Source: DATHWB01 sp035544575 | GTDB lineage: Bacteria; Actinomycetota; Acidimicrobiia; Spongiisociales; ZC4RG35 | NCBI GenBank assembly: GCA_035544575.1 | Contig: DATKEC010000083.1 | Location: 1 to 64,000, forward strand | Reading direction: 5' to 3' | Length of the DNA: 64,000 nt | In this document: piece after piece, positions 33,218 through 41,068 of the stretch | Layout: each line of letters begins with the position of its first letter | Position numbering within the stretch: the stretch's first letter is position 1 | The notes under the pieces: generated by a model | The model's database searches: none | What the model saw: the letters and a program-made list of their open reading frames with translations, nothing else | Told to the model about the DNA's origin: nothing | Translations under genes and position numbers: made by a program

Positions 33218-34093
33218 TCACGGGAGATAGCGCAGTTCTGCTTCAGCGAGTTCGTCGGCGCGTTGCAGCCGGAAGATCTCGGCGACGGGAGCGATCCGGT
33301 CCTCGAGTTGGCCCGTGCCGAGGTCCTGGCGGATCGTTCGAGCGGCCTGCTGCATGGCCGAGACGCTGGCTCGCACGAGATGATTGGCGAAGATCGCCAG
33401 GCTGACTCCCATCTCCCCGAGATCCGCCGTTGGAGTCGTCCAATACGTCGTCGGAACCACGACGACCGGTGCGCGGCCATCCCATCGTCCCATGAAGGAT
33501 TCGATCTCGTCCGCGTCCTTGCGCTTGCTGTGTATCAGGACGGCGTCTGCCCCCGCATCGGCATACGCTTCGGCCCGTCGCAGTGTCTCGTCGAGACCCC
33601 AGCCGGCGATGAATGACTCGACGCGTGCCACCACTGAGAAGTCCGGGTCGGTCTGGCTGTCTTTGGCGGCGCGGATCTTCCCGGCGAACTCGTCGATCTC
33701 GGCGAGGGGCTGGCCCTCGCTGCGGATGAAGGAATTGGTCTTGGGGAAGATCTTGTCCTCGATGCACATCGCCGGCACGCCTCGCTGTTCCAGTTTCTGG
33801 ACGAGACGGCGGACGTTGTTGAAGTTCCCAAAGCCGGTGTCCGCGTCGAGCATGAGGGGAATCGAGGTGGCGTCGGAGATGAACTCGGCGACTTCGAGAA
33901 CCTGTGTCCAACTGGCTTCGTTGCTGTCGCGGACTCCGAGGGCCGCGGAGATCGCCAGACCGCTCGCCCAGATTCCGGCGAAGCCGGCTTCTTCGACGAT
34001 CTTGGCGCTGAGGCCGTTGTGCGCCTCGAGCAGGTACTCCAGATTCGGGGAACGAAGCATGCTTCCGAAGAGCTGGGTCTTGGTGGTCGTCAT
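33218..34093 (-). CDS. pepM: Phosphoenolpyruvate phosphomutase
   Basis: PEP mutase, 291 residues, isomerises phosphoenolpyruvate to phosphonopyruvate, the entry step of nearly all known C-P bond synthesis. The signature EDK-x5-NS is exact (E112 to S121, EDKIFPKTNS). The Asn is the residue that separates mutases from phosphonopyruvate hydrolases and isocitrate-lyase relatives. Other matches are DADTGFGNFNNVRRLV, VARVESFIAGWGLDETLRRA and the ending EIFRLQRADEL. AGAGGA precedes the ATG. It is 11 nt downstream of a hydroxyacid dehydrogenase gene. No phosphonopyruvate decarboxylase or other phosphonate gene is recognisable in the window. Confidence 0.92.
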   Translation of the reverse strand: MTTTKTQLFGSMLRSPNLEYLLEAHNGLSAKIVEEAGFAGIWASGLAISAALGVRDSNEASWTQVLEVAEFISDATSIPLMLDADTGFGNFNNVRRLVQKLEQRGVPAMCIEDKIFPKTNSFIRSEGQPLAEIDEFAGKIRAAKDSQTDPDFSVVARVESFIAGWGLDETLRRAEAYADAGADAVLIHSKRKDADEIESFMGRWDGRAPVVVVPTTYWTTPTADLGEMGVSLAIFANHLVRASVSAMQQAARTIRQDLGTGQLEDRIAPVAEIFRLQRADELAEAELRYLP

Positions 34094-34104
34094 GGGAAAT
34101 CCTC

Positions 34105-35073
34105 TCAGATGACCGTGAAATTGTCGGGGGTGCCGGCCCGGAGATCGTCGTCGGACGGCGGGTCAGCGAGACACTTGACGATCATTCGCCCGATTTCCTC
34201 CTGAGAATCAGACGTGGACGCTCCGATGTGGGGTGTGAGGACGACGTTCTCCAGATCGGCCAGCGGTGAGATTCGTCCGTTCCCCTCAGCCGAATGAACG
34301 TCGAGGCCGGCGCCCGCGATGTGCCCAGACAGCAGAGCGTCACGCAGGGCGAGTTCGTCGACGACTCCTCCCCTGGACAGGTTGACCAGTATCGAGCCGG
34401 GTCGCATCGACCCGATGACACGGGCATCGATCAGGTTGCGCGTCGAGTCCTGGAGAGGCACATGGATGCTCACGAAGTCGGATTCGGACATCACCTGGTC
34501 GAAACCGGCGAGGCGGATCCCGCGTCGGCTGAGGGCTTCCTCGATCGAGGGTGCCGGCAGTTCGACGCATCCCGTGACACTCATGCCCCAGGCTGCACCG
34601 AGCGCACCGGTTCGTGAACCGATGTTGCCTGCTCCGACGATCCCCAGCGATCTTCCCGTCAGCAGACGACCCTGGGCTTGGCTCTTGACCCAGCGGCCGG
34701 CTCGCCACTCACGGTCCGCCCAGCGCACCTGGCGTGCCAGCCCGAGCATGAGTGCGAACGCCAGTTCTGCAACCGCTTTGGCTCCGGGACCGGGAATGCG
34801 GACGAAACGCAGTCGCATTTCGGCGAGGCGATCCAGGTCGATGTTGTCATAGCCCGACCCCGCCCTCACGATCAGCCGCAGCGATCCGGCATGGTCGAGC
34901 ACCGTCGCCGTGATGTCGACCCCGCTGCGGAAGACGAGGGCATCACATCCTGTGATTGCCTGCGCGAGGTCGGCCTCGGAGGCACCCACGGCATATACGA
35001 GGTCGTGGGCGGTGGCTAGTTCATCGAGTGCGCTCTGGGCGATCGAACTGGCGATCAGGATCTTCATCTTCAC
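34105..35073 (-). CDS. D-2-hydroxyacid dehydrogenase (candidate phosphonopyruvate reductase)
   Basis: NAD(P)-dependent dehydrogenase of the SerA/2-hydroxyacid family, 322 residues. The Rossmann loop is GIVGAGNIGSRTG. Catalytic residues lie in VNLSRGGVVDE (Arg), the following Glu region, and LTPHIGAST (His). It starts with GTG at 35073; an ATG two codons later is an alternative. It is immediately upstream of the PEP mutase gene. From that pairing I infer reduction of phosphonopyruvate to phosphonolactate, which would pull the unfavourable mutase reaction. 3-phosphoglycerate or another 2-oxo acid is possible. Confidence 0.85.
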   Translation of the reverse strand: MKMKILIASSIAQSALDELATAHDLVYAVGASEADLAQAITGCDALVFRSGVDITATVLDHAGSLRLIVRAGSGYDNIDLDRLAEMRLRFVRIPGPGAKAVAELAFALMLGLARQVRWADREWRAGRWVKSQAQGRLLTGRSLGIVGAGNIGSRTGALGAAWGMSVTGCVELPAPSIEEALSRRGIRLAGFDQVMSESDFVSIHVPLQDSTRNLIDARVIGSMRPGSILVNLSRGGVVDELALRDALLSGHIAGAGLDVHSAEGNGRISPLADLENVVLTPHIGASTSDSQEEIGRMIVKCLADPPSDDDLRAGTPDNFTVI

Positions 35074-35545
35074 GTGCGTCCGTTCTCTCTGTGTGGTCCT
35101 GGGACCGCGACGGTCGCGGCAGGTATTTCAGGCTCGATGCGCCGCTGGCGCGGCGAGCGAACCGGCTTGCGACCTCGAGGGACTCTGGAATGAGACAGCA
35201 AAGTCACAGCATTCAGATGCAGCGGACACGTCCGAAACCGCCGCTGCAGCGACGACCATCACGACCACCCACTCCTGCACGTTTGCCCCGCACTCCCTCG
35301 ATCTGACCCGACGCATGCCGGCGACGACCAGTCGATCGACCGCCTCGTCAGGGTACTCCGACAACCTCCCTGGTCGAGGGGGGATCGGGACCGTGGGATA
35401 TCCAGGGAATGGACGATTCATGGCCGGATTTGCCGAGCAGATCCCCGATTCACTGAACAATCGGATTCACATGCTCCGCCTGGTTTGATCATGGCGCCGA
35501 TCTGACCGAGAGTGTGGGCAACGCGGCCTGACGGAGGTACCCCCG
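35074..35545. other. 472-bp divergent intergenic region (PEP mutase operon / hpd)
   Basis: No convincing gene is visible on either strand. A 7-bp inverted repeat with a 1-nt centre (35105-35111 with 35113-35119) lies 32 nt before the dehydrogenase start and could be an operator. GGAGG at 35533-35537 is the hpd ribosome-binding site. Promoters for both operons must lie here but I see no clear boxes. Confidence 0.4.
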
Positions 35546-36655
35546 ATGCGTGAACACGATCCGATGCCGATCCTCGGCTATGACCACATCGAGTTCTATG
35601 TCGGCAATGCCAAACAGGCTGCCCATTACTACGGGTCCGTCTTCGGCTTTTCGGCTGTCGCATATGCGGGCCCGGAAACCGGAATGCGGGACCGCGCGAG
35701 CTACGTGATGGAGCAGAACGACATCCGCTTCGTGTTCACGGCCGGAATTGGCCCGGACTCGGACATCAACCGCCATCAGGCCGAGCACGGCGACGGCGTC
35801 AGAGACGTCTCCTTCTCCGTTCCCGACGTGGAAGAGGCGTTCCGGGTCGCCGTCGAGCGCGGGGCCACTCCCCACTCCGAACCCACGGTCCACGAGGACG
35901 AAGGCGGCAAGATCCTGACCGCGTCCATCGAGGCGTATGGCGAGACGATCCACACCTTTGTCGACCGCTCCAACTACTCGGGCATGTATTTTCCCGGCTA
36001 CCGGGCAGACGTCGAGACGTCGTTCCTGCAGTTCGAGCCCAAGGGTCTGCTGATCGTCGACCATGTGGTTGCCAACGTCGAACTGGGCGAGATGGACCGG
36101 TGGGCCGGCTTCTATGCCGACGTGCTCGGCTTCAGTCAGCTGGTCCACTTCGACGACGAGGCCATCTCGACGGAGTACATGGCACTGATGTCCAAGGTGT
36201 TGTGGGACGGCCAGGGCCGCATCAAGCTCCCGATCAACGAGCCGGCCGCAGGCAAGAAGAAGTCCCAGATCGAGGAGTACCTCGACTTCTACCGGGGTCC
36301 CGGCGTCCAGCACATGGCGCTGCTGACCGACGACATCGTCGACACGGTGAGCCGCATGCGGGCCAGTGGGATCAAGTTCCTCAAGGTGCCAGACAGCTAC
36401 TACGACCAGATGCGCGATCGCCTCGACTGGTCGACGATCGACGCCGACCTCGACGTACTGCGGGAACATCGGATCCTGGTCGATCAAGACGACGAGGGCT
36501 ACCTCCTCCAGCTGTTCACGAATTCGGTGCAGGATCGTCCGACCGTCTTCTACGAGGTGATCGAACGGCACGGCTCCCGCGGCTTCGGTGTCGGGAATTT
36601 CAAGGCGCTGTTCGAAGCCCTCGAGCGCGAACAGGGCGCCCGCGGCAACCTCTGA
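35546..36655 (+). CDS. hpd: 4-hydroxyphenylpyruvate dioxygenase
   Basis: HPPD, 369 residues, non-heme Fe(II) enzyme that converts 4-hydroxyphenylpyruvate to homogentisate in tyrosine breakdown. The iron ligands are His173 (VDHVVANV), His256 (GVQHMALLTDD) and Glu337 (FYEVIERHG). The C-terminal lid helix FGVGNFKALFEALE is intact. GGAGG at 35533-35537 supports ATG 35546. No homogentisate dioxygenase is adjacent. 4-hydroxymandelate synthase is a relative but the C-terminal pattern favours HPPD. Confidence 0.92.
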   Translation: MREHDPMPILGYDHIEFYVGNAKQAAHYYGSVFGFSAVAYAGPETGMRDRASYVMEQNDIRFVFTAGIGPDSDINRHQAEHGDGVRDVSFSVPDVEEAFRVAVERGATPHSEPTVHEDEGGKILTASIEAYGETIHTFVDRSNYSGMYFPGYRADVETSFLQFEPKGLLIVDHVVANVELGEMDRWAGFYADVLGFSQLVHFDDEAISTEYMALMSKVLWDGQGRIKLPINEPAAGKKKSQIEEYLDFYRGPGVQHMALLTDDIVDTVSRMRASGIKFLKVPDSYYDQMRDRLDWSTIDADLDVLREHRILVDQDDEGYLLQLFTNSVQDRPTVFYEVIERHGSRGFGVGNFKALFEALEREQGARGNL

Positions 36656-36686
36656 GGATCGGTGGCCCGAAGCTCGCCGAAAGGCG

Positions 36687-36692
36687 TAGCGT
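36687..36692 (+). promoter_or_regulatory. -10 element for the DNA ligase gene
   Basis: TAGCGT ends 7 nt before the ATG at 36700. It fixes the start against a long open frame upstream. Confidence 0.45.
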
Positions 36693-36699
36693 CCGTCGG

Positions 36700-37647
36700 A
36701 TGACGCCGGTGTACGAACCGATGCTGGCCACGCGCCGGGTTGACGTCACCGATGAGCCGGGTTGGGTTCATGAGGTGAAGTGGGACGGGGTGAGGGCCAT
36801 CGTCGCGGGCGACGGATCGATCCATTCCCGGAACGGCAACCGAATCGAACTCAGCTATCCCGAGCTCGCAGGCGTCGTCCCACTCCCCCTCGTCGTCGAT
36901 GGCGAGATCGTGGCCTTCGACGGTGCCGGGCGACCGTCGTTCCAGGCGCTCCAGGCGCGCATGCACGTCAAGGCGCCGCGCCCCCATTTGGTGGCCCAGG
37001 TGCCGGTCACGTTCCTGGCCTTCGACCTGTTGTACGACACCGTCCCCCTGGTCGGTCTGCCGTGGGAGGAGAGACGGTCTCGTCTCGAGGCGGTCGGCTT
37101 CGAGGCTCCAGTTGCCCTCACCGACACCCACCAGGACGGTCCTGCCTTGTTCGAAGCCGTGCGGGCTCACGACCTCGAAGGAATCGTGTCCAAGCGTCTC
37201 GGATCGTCGTACCGGCCCGGCCGGCGCTCCGAGGACTGGCGTAAGACCCCCAACCGGAAGACCTGCGAGGCCGTGGTGGTCGGGACGCTGGCCGGAAGCG
37301 GGTCGAGATCGTCGACCTTCGCCTCGCTGGCGTTGGCGCTCTGGGTGGGCGAACGCCTCCGCTATGTCGGGTCGGTTGGCTCGGGCTTCGACCACGCGAC
37401 ACTGCGAGCGGTTGATCGGGCGCTCGGAGAAATGGCGACTCCCGGACCACCGCCGCTCGAGGATGTCGGGGTCGTGCCGACCCCGGTGCGCTGGGTGGAG
37501 CCGGCGCTGGTTGCAGTGATCGAATACGCCGCCTGGACTACGGACGGACGCCTTCGCGCCCCGGTCTTCAAGGGATTCTCGGCCACGCCGGCCGAACAGG
37601 TGACATGGGACCGGGAAGGCCCGCCCGGTGCGCCGGACCGCGCCTGA
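36700..37647 (+). CDS. ATP-dependent DNA ligase (LigD/LigC-type ligase domain)
   Basis: A 315-residue stand-alone ligase with adenylation and OB-fold domains. The adenylated Lys is K27 in HEVKWDGVRA. Other motifs are HSRNGNRIEL, LVVDGEIVAFD, LEGIVSKRLGSSYRPG and DWRKTPNRKT. The OB part ends with VFKGFS. It is convergent with a Ku gene, so it most likely seals breaks in Ku-dependent end joining. LigD polymerase and phosphoesterase domains are absent from this protein and from the window. Confidence 0.9.
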   Translation: MTPVYEPMLATRRVDVTDEPGWVHEVKWDGVRAIVAGDGSIHSRNGNRIELSYPELAGVVPLPLVVDGEIVAFDGAGRPSFQALQARMHVKAPRPHLVAQVPVTFLAFDLLYDTVPLVGLPWEERRSRLEAVGFEAPVALTDTHQDGPALFEAVRAHDLEGIVSKRLGSSYRPGRRSEDWRKTPNRKTCEAVVVGTLAGSGSRSSTFASLALALWVGERLRYVGSVGSGFDHATLRAVDRALGEMATPGPPPLEDVGVVPTPVRWVEPALVAVIEYAAWTTDGRLRAPVFKGFSATPAEQVTWDREGPPGAPDRA

Positions 37648-37652
37648 CTGCA

Positions 37653-37702
37653 CCGTCGAACTGGGCCGTTCAACTGGCCGTCGAACTGGGCCGTCTAACT
37701 GG
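37653..37702. repeat. Tandem 25-bp repeat (two copies, four half-units) between the ligase and ku genes
   Basis: Two 25-bp units (37653-37677 and 37678-37702) differ at two positions. Each divides into 12-13 bp half-units of the form CCGTCGAACTGG, giving four copies. The last unit overlaps the ku stop codon. Confidence 0.85.
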
Positions 37703-38480
37703 CGGCGCGCCTCGACTTGGTCGCCTCGACGGACGCCTTGAGCGCCTCGAGCAGATCCACGACCTTGGTGGGTTCCGGCGCTTCCGGCGCCACGATCTCC
37801 TCGCCGGCCACCTTCTTGGCGGCCAGTTCTTCGACCGCCTCGCGCGTGGTGTCGACCCACTCGGATTCGTCGAAGGCCCTGGTCAGGTTCTCGATGAGGG
37901 ACTTGGCCATCGCCACCTCTTCGGGGCGGATCTCCACTTCGGTGTCGAGTTCTTCGAACTCGGGCTGGCGGATCTCGTCGGGCCAGAACATCGTCTCCAT
38001 GACCAGCACGCCGTCGGTCACCCGCAACGCGGCCATGTGCTGCTTCTCACGAATGGAGACCTTGGAGAGCGCGACCTTGTCGGTTTCGGCCAGCGCGTCG
38101 ATGAGTAGCCGGTACGCCTTGATACCGGTTCTCTCGGGGGCGAGGTAGTAGGTCTGTTTGTAGAAGATGGGATCCACCTCCGACGCGTCGACGAACTGGA
38201 CGACATCGACCAGCTTGGCCCTTCTGTCGGGAGTGGCGGCTTCGAGTTCCTCGTCGGTGAAGACGACGTACTTGCCCGCGTCCACCTCGTACCCCCGGAC
38301 GATGTCGGCGTAGTCGACTTCCTCGCCATCGGCCTCGGAGACCCGCTTGTACCGGATGGCCGAATGATCCGACCCACGGAGCTGTTTGAACTTCGGTGTG
38401 CGATTTTCGGTCGCCGAATACATCGCCACCGGGATGGTGACGAGACCGAATGAAACGGCGCCTTTCCAGATACTCCTCAT
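37695..38480 (-). CDS. ku: Ku protein, non-homologous end joining
   Basis: Bacterial Ku, 261 residues, binds DNA ends as a homodimer and recruits the ligase. Core motifs are WKGAVSFGLVTIPVAMYSA, IRYKRVSEADG, ERTGIKAYRLLIDAL and MFWPDEIR. A C-terminal region ends in a basic patch. The ATG at 38480 is chosen over an upstream one from the family N-terminus (MRSIWKG) and a TACGCT box 7 nt before it. Convergent with the ATP-dependent ligase; together a two-component end-joining locus. Confidence 0.95.
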   Translation of the reverse strand: MRSIWKGAVSFGLVTIPVAMYSATENRTPKFKQLRGSDHSAIRYKRVSEADGEEVDYADIVRGYEVDAGKYVVFTDEELEAATPDRRAKLVDVVQFVDASEVDPIFYKQTYYLAPERTGIKAYRLLIDALAETDKVALSKVSIREKQHMAALRVTDGVLVMETMFWPDEIRQPEFEELDTEVEIRPEEVAMAKSLIENLTRAFDESEWVDTTREAVEELAAKKVAGEEIVAPEAPEPTKVVDLLEALKASVEATKSRRAAS

Positions 38481-38487
38481 GCGCCGA

Positions 38488-38493
38488 AGCGTA
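38488..38493 (-). promoter_or_regulatory. -10 element for ku
   Basis: Minus-strand TACGCT ends 7 nt before the ku ATG. Confidence 0.45.
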
Positions 38494-38514
38494 CTGCCGA
38501 CCTGTGATAGGCGA

Positions 38515-38520
38515 TAGCGT
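38515..38520 (+). promoter_or_regulatory. -10 element for the FAD-dependent oxidoreductase gene
   Basis: TAGCGT ends 6 nt before the ATG at 38527. Only 46 bp separate this start from ku, so the two promoters are divergent and interleaved. Confidence 0.45.
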
Positions 38521-38526
38521 CGGGGG

Positions 38527-39648
38527 ATGCGCGTCATCGTGATCGGCCGCGGAGTGTTCGGCTTGGCGGCGGCCTCGGCGATCGTCCGGAAGGGTCATCA
38601 GGTGGTCGTGGTCGGTCCGAGGGACAGTGGCGCCTCATCCGAGGACATCTCGCGGATCATCCGCGATGACTACGCGGGCGACGAGTTTCATCGCTCCTGG
38701 GCGGGCGAGGCCATTGACGGGTGGCGGCGATGGAACGCCTCCGAAGTCCTCTTCCGCCAGACCGGACTAGCCAGTGTGACCCTCGAGCCGATGGACTCGA
38801 CAACGTTTGCCGGCGCCAGCTTCGCCAACCTGGCCTCCGCTAGACGTCTCGACGCCGTCGGGGTGACGGGTCTTCTCGGGTTTCTCACACCCGGTCGGTT
38901 CGTGGACGGCTACCTGAATACGGGTGCTGGCTGGGCCGATGCCTCTGCCGCGCTGCGCTTCATGGAGCGGGACTGCGAGTCCCAGGGGGTCGGGGTCGTT
39001 CCCGAGAAGGTGGCCCAAATCGGCGACGGCTGGGTGGGTTTGATGGACGATGGATTGCTCCGAGCGGACCGCGTCGTGGTGGCAGCGGGGGCATGGACCC
39101 CGCGCCTGGTACCGGAGACCCGACCAATCCTCACACCCGCCGGCCAGCCTGTCCTCTACCTGCGCCCCGCCGAGACCGCTCGTTTCAGAGACGTCCCGGT
39201 CTGGGCTCTCGACCTCGAGACCACCGGGTTCTACGGCTTTCCGGCCACGCCGGACGGGGTCGTCAAGGTCGGACATCACGGGCCGGGGATCACCGAACGT
39301 CTCGAGGTCAGGACGGTGTCCGATCCGGTGGTGGGGAGCTTCCGGAAGTTCTTTCAGGAGGCGGCCCCGGGTCTCGTGGGCGCCCGAGTAGCTCGAACGA
39401 GAGTCTGCTTCTACTGCGATGCGCCGGGTGGCCGATTCCTCGTCGACCGCGTGCCGGGCCGCCCGGGCGTCGTGGTGGCAGCCGGCGGAAGCGGTCATGG
39501 ATTCAAGTTCGCCCCGGTGATCGGCGAACTCATCGCCGCGGTTGCTCTCGACGAGGATCACCCACGGCGCGCCGCCACCGCATGGCGCCCTCCCGGCCCT
39601 CGGGGCGACGCCGCCCGGGCGGGGGCCATCCGGCAGCCCCCTCGCTGA
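38527..39648 (+). CDS. FAD-dependent oxidoreductase (sarcosine oxidase/DAO family)
   Basis: Flavoprotein of 373 residues with an N-terminal Rossmann motif VIGRGVFGLAAASAIVRKG and a C-terminal FAD contact GGSGHGFKFAPVIGE. The FCYCD-like segment (VCFYCDAPGGRFLVD) resembles the Cys-containing region where monomeric sarcosine oxidases bind FAD covalently. Substrate is likely an N-methyl or secondary amine, not determinable here. The last 30 residues are Pro/Arg/Ala-rich and poorly conserved in character. Confidence 0.82.
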   Translation: MRVIVIGRGVFGLAAASAIVRKGHQVVVVGPRDSGASSEDISRIIRDDYAGDEFHRSWAGEAIDGWRRWNASEVLFRQTGLASVTLEPMDSTTFAGASFANLASARRLDAVGVTGLLGFLTPGRFVDGYLNTGAGWADASAALRFMERDCESQGVGVVPEKVAQIGDGWVGLMDDGLLRADRVVVAAGAWTPRLVPETRPILTPAGQPVLYLRPAETARFRDVPVWALDLETTGFYGFPATPDGVVKVGHHGPGITERLEVRTVSDPVVGSFRKFFQEAAPGLVGARVARTRVCFYCDAPGGRFLVDRVPGRPGVVVAAGGSGHGFKFAPVIGELIAAVALDEDHPRRAATAWRPPGPRGDAARAGAIRQPPR

Positions 39649-39666
39649 GCGGCGATGGCCCCGGGG

Positions 39667-39672
39667 TACACT
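39667..39672 (+). promoter_or_regulatory. -10 element for tRNA-Arg
   Basis: TACACT ends 10 nt before the tRNA. Confidence 0.45.
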
Positions 39673-39682
39673 TCCGCCCCTT

Positions 39683-39754
39683 GCCCCCGTAGCTCAGGGG
39701 ATAGAGCACTGGCCTCCGGAGCCAGGTGCGCAGGTTCGAATCCTGCCGGGGGCA
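39683..39754 (+). tRNA. tRNA-Arg (anticodon CCG)
   Basis: A 72-nt cloverleaf: acceptor GCCCCCG/CGGGGGC, anticodon loop CTCCGGA on a CTGGC/GCCAG stem, T arm GCAGG-TTCGAAT-CCTGC. The discriminator is A and CCA is not encoded. Confidence 0.96.
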
Positions 39755-39793
39755 CAGCACACGGTCTCAACGGACGAGGATCGGGGTGGGTCA

Positions 39794-41068
39794 ATGCGGG
39801 TGGGCATCGGGATTCTCGGAGGCGGCACGGTCGGCGGCACGCTGGCGCGCAAGCTCATCGAAGATCAGAAGATCATCGCCGCCAAGTCCGGCATCGAACT
39901 GGAACTGGTGCGGGTTGCCGTGCGCGACATGGCCAAGGCCCGACCCTTCCCGGCCGGGCTGACCACCGACGATCCGATGGCGGTCATCACCGATCCCGAC
40001 GTTCACCTCGTGGTCGAGGTGATGGGTGGACTCGACCCGGCTGGTCCGCTGGTTCTCGCCGCCCTCGAAGCGGGCAAGCCCGTGGTCAGCGCCAACAAGG
40101 AGTTGATCGCAGCCAACGGCCCCGTCTTGTTCCAGACCGCGGCGGCCGCAGGCGTCTCGTTCCTGTTCGAGGCCGCAGTCGGTGGTGGCATCCCCCTCAT
40201 CCGCCCCCTGTCGGAGTCCCTGGCGGGTGAGCCGCTGACGATGATCCTCGGCATCGTGAACGGAACCACGAACTACATCCTCACGGCGATGGCCGAGGAG
40301 GGTCGGGCATACGCCGACGTCCTCGCCGAAGCCCAACGGCTCGGCTATGCCGAAGCCGACCCGACCGCCGACGTCGGAGGTGGTGACGCGGCGGCAAAGG
40401 CGGCGATCCTCGCCGGTCTCGGTTTCGGGGTGTGGGTGGGATCGGACCGGGTCTACACCGAGGGCATCGACGGGATCGACATCACCGACATCGCCGCAGC
40501 CCGCCAGTTGGGATACGCGGTGAAGCTCCTGGCGGTCGCCGATCGCACCAATGGCGTCTGTGTCCGCGTCCATCCCGCCCTGGTCCCCCTCGACCATCCG
40601 CTGGCGTCGATCCGTGGAGCGAACAATGCCGTCTTCGTGTCGGGGCCGTCCGTCGGCGAACTGCTCTTCTCGGGACCAGGCGCAGGTGGCGAGCCGACGG
40701 CCACCGCCGTGCTCGGCGACGTCATCGCCGCAGCCCGCGAGCTGCTCTCGGGCACCCAGGTCGCGCCCCGAATCCGGTTTGGTGACGGCCAAGTGACCGA
40801 CTTCGCGGAGGCCACGACCAAGTGGTACCTGCGCCTCGAAGTGGCCGACGCCCCCGGAGTCCTGGCCAAGATCGCCGCCATGTTCGGGGACCACAACGTC
40901 TCGATCATGTCGTTGTGGCAGGAAGGCCGGGGCGATGACGCCACTCTCTTGTTGGTGACCCACGATGCCAGGGAGGCCGACCTGCGGGCCGCGGCCGCCG
41001 GGCTCGGTGCGCTCGATGTCGTCAAGCAGCTTGCGGCGGCGATTCGCGTCATCAGCTCCGCGCCGTGA
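39794..41068 (+). CDS. hom: Homoserine dehydrogenase with ACT domain
   Basis: A 424-residue enzyme that reduces aspartate semialdehyde to homoserine. The NAD(P) loop is GILGGGTVGG (about residues 5-14). The catalytic domain shows VVSANKELIA, FEAAVGGGIPLI and NGTTNYILTAM. A C-terminal ACT domain (from LEVADAPGVLAKIAAMFG) points to feedback control by threonine. The ATG at 39794 matches the family N-terminus; the open frame runs on upstream through the tRNA and is not coding. Its stop overlaps thrC (TGATG). Confidence 0.94.
   Translation: MRVGIGILGGGTVGGTLARKLIEDQKIIAAKSGIELELVRVAVRDMAKARPFPAGLTTDDPMAVITDPDVHLVVEVMGGLDPAGPLVLAALEAGKPVVSANKELIAANGPVLFQTAAAAGVSFLFEAAVGGGIPLIRPLSESLAGEPLTMILGIVNGTTNYILTAMAEEGRAYADVLAEAQRLGYAEADPTADVGGGDAAAKAAILAGLGFGVWVGSDRVYTEGIDGIDITDIAAARQLGYAVKLLAVADRTNGVCVRVHPALVPLDHPLASIRGANNAVFVSGPSVGELLFSGPGAGGEPTATAVLGDVIAAARELLSGTQVAPRIRFGDGQVTDFAEATTKWYLRLEVADAPGVLAKIAAMFGDHNVSIMSLWQEGRGDDATLLLVTHDAREADLRAAAAGLGALDVVKQLAAAIRVISSAP

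Noticed and set aside
34910..35488. Possible plus-strand gene between the PEP mutase operon and hpd
   Set aside because: It overlaps the dehydrogenase start on the other strand, is rich in Ser, Arg and Thr, and has no recognisable domain or ribosome-binding site.
39542..39793. N-terminal extension of homoserine dehydrogenase
   Set aside because: The extension would translate through the tRNA-Arg gene. The family N-terminus begins at 39794.
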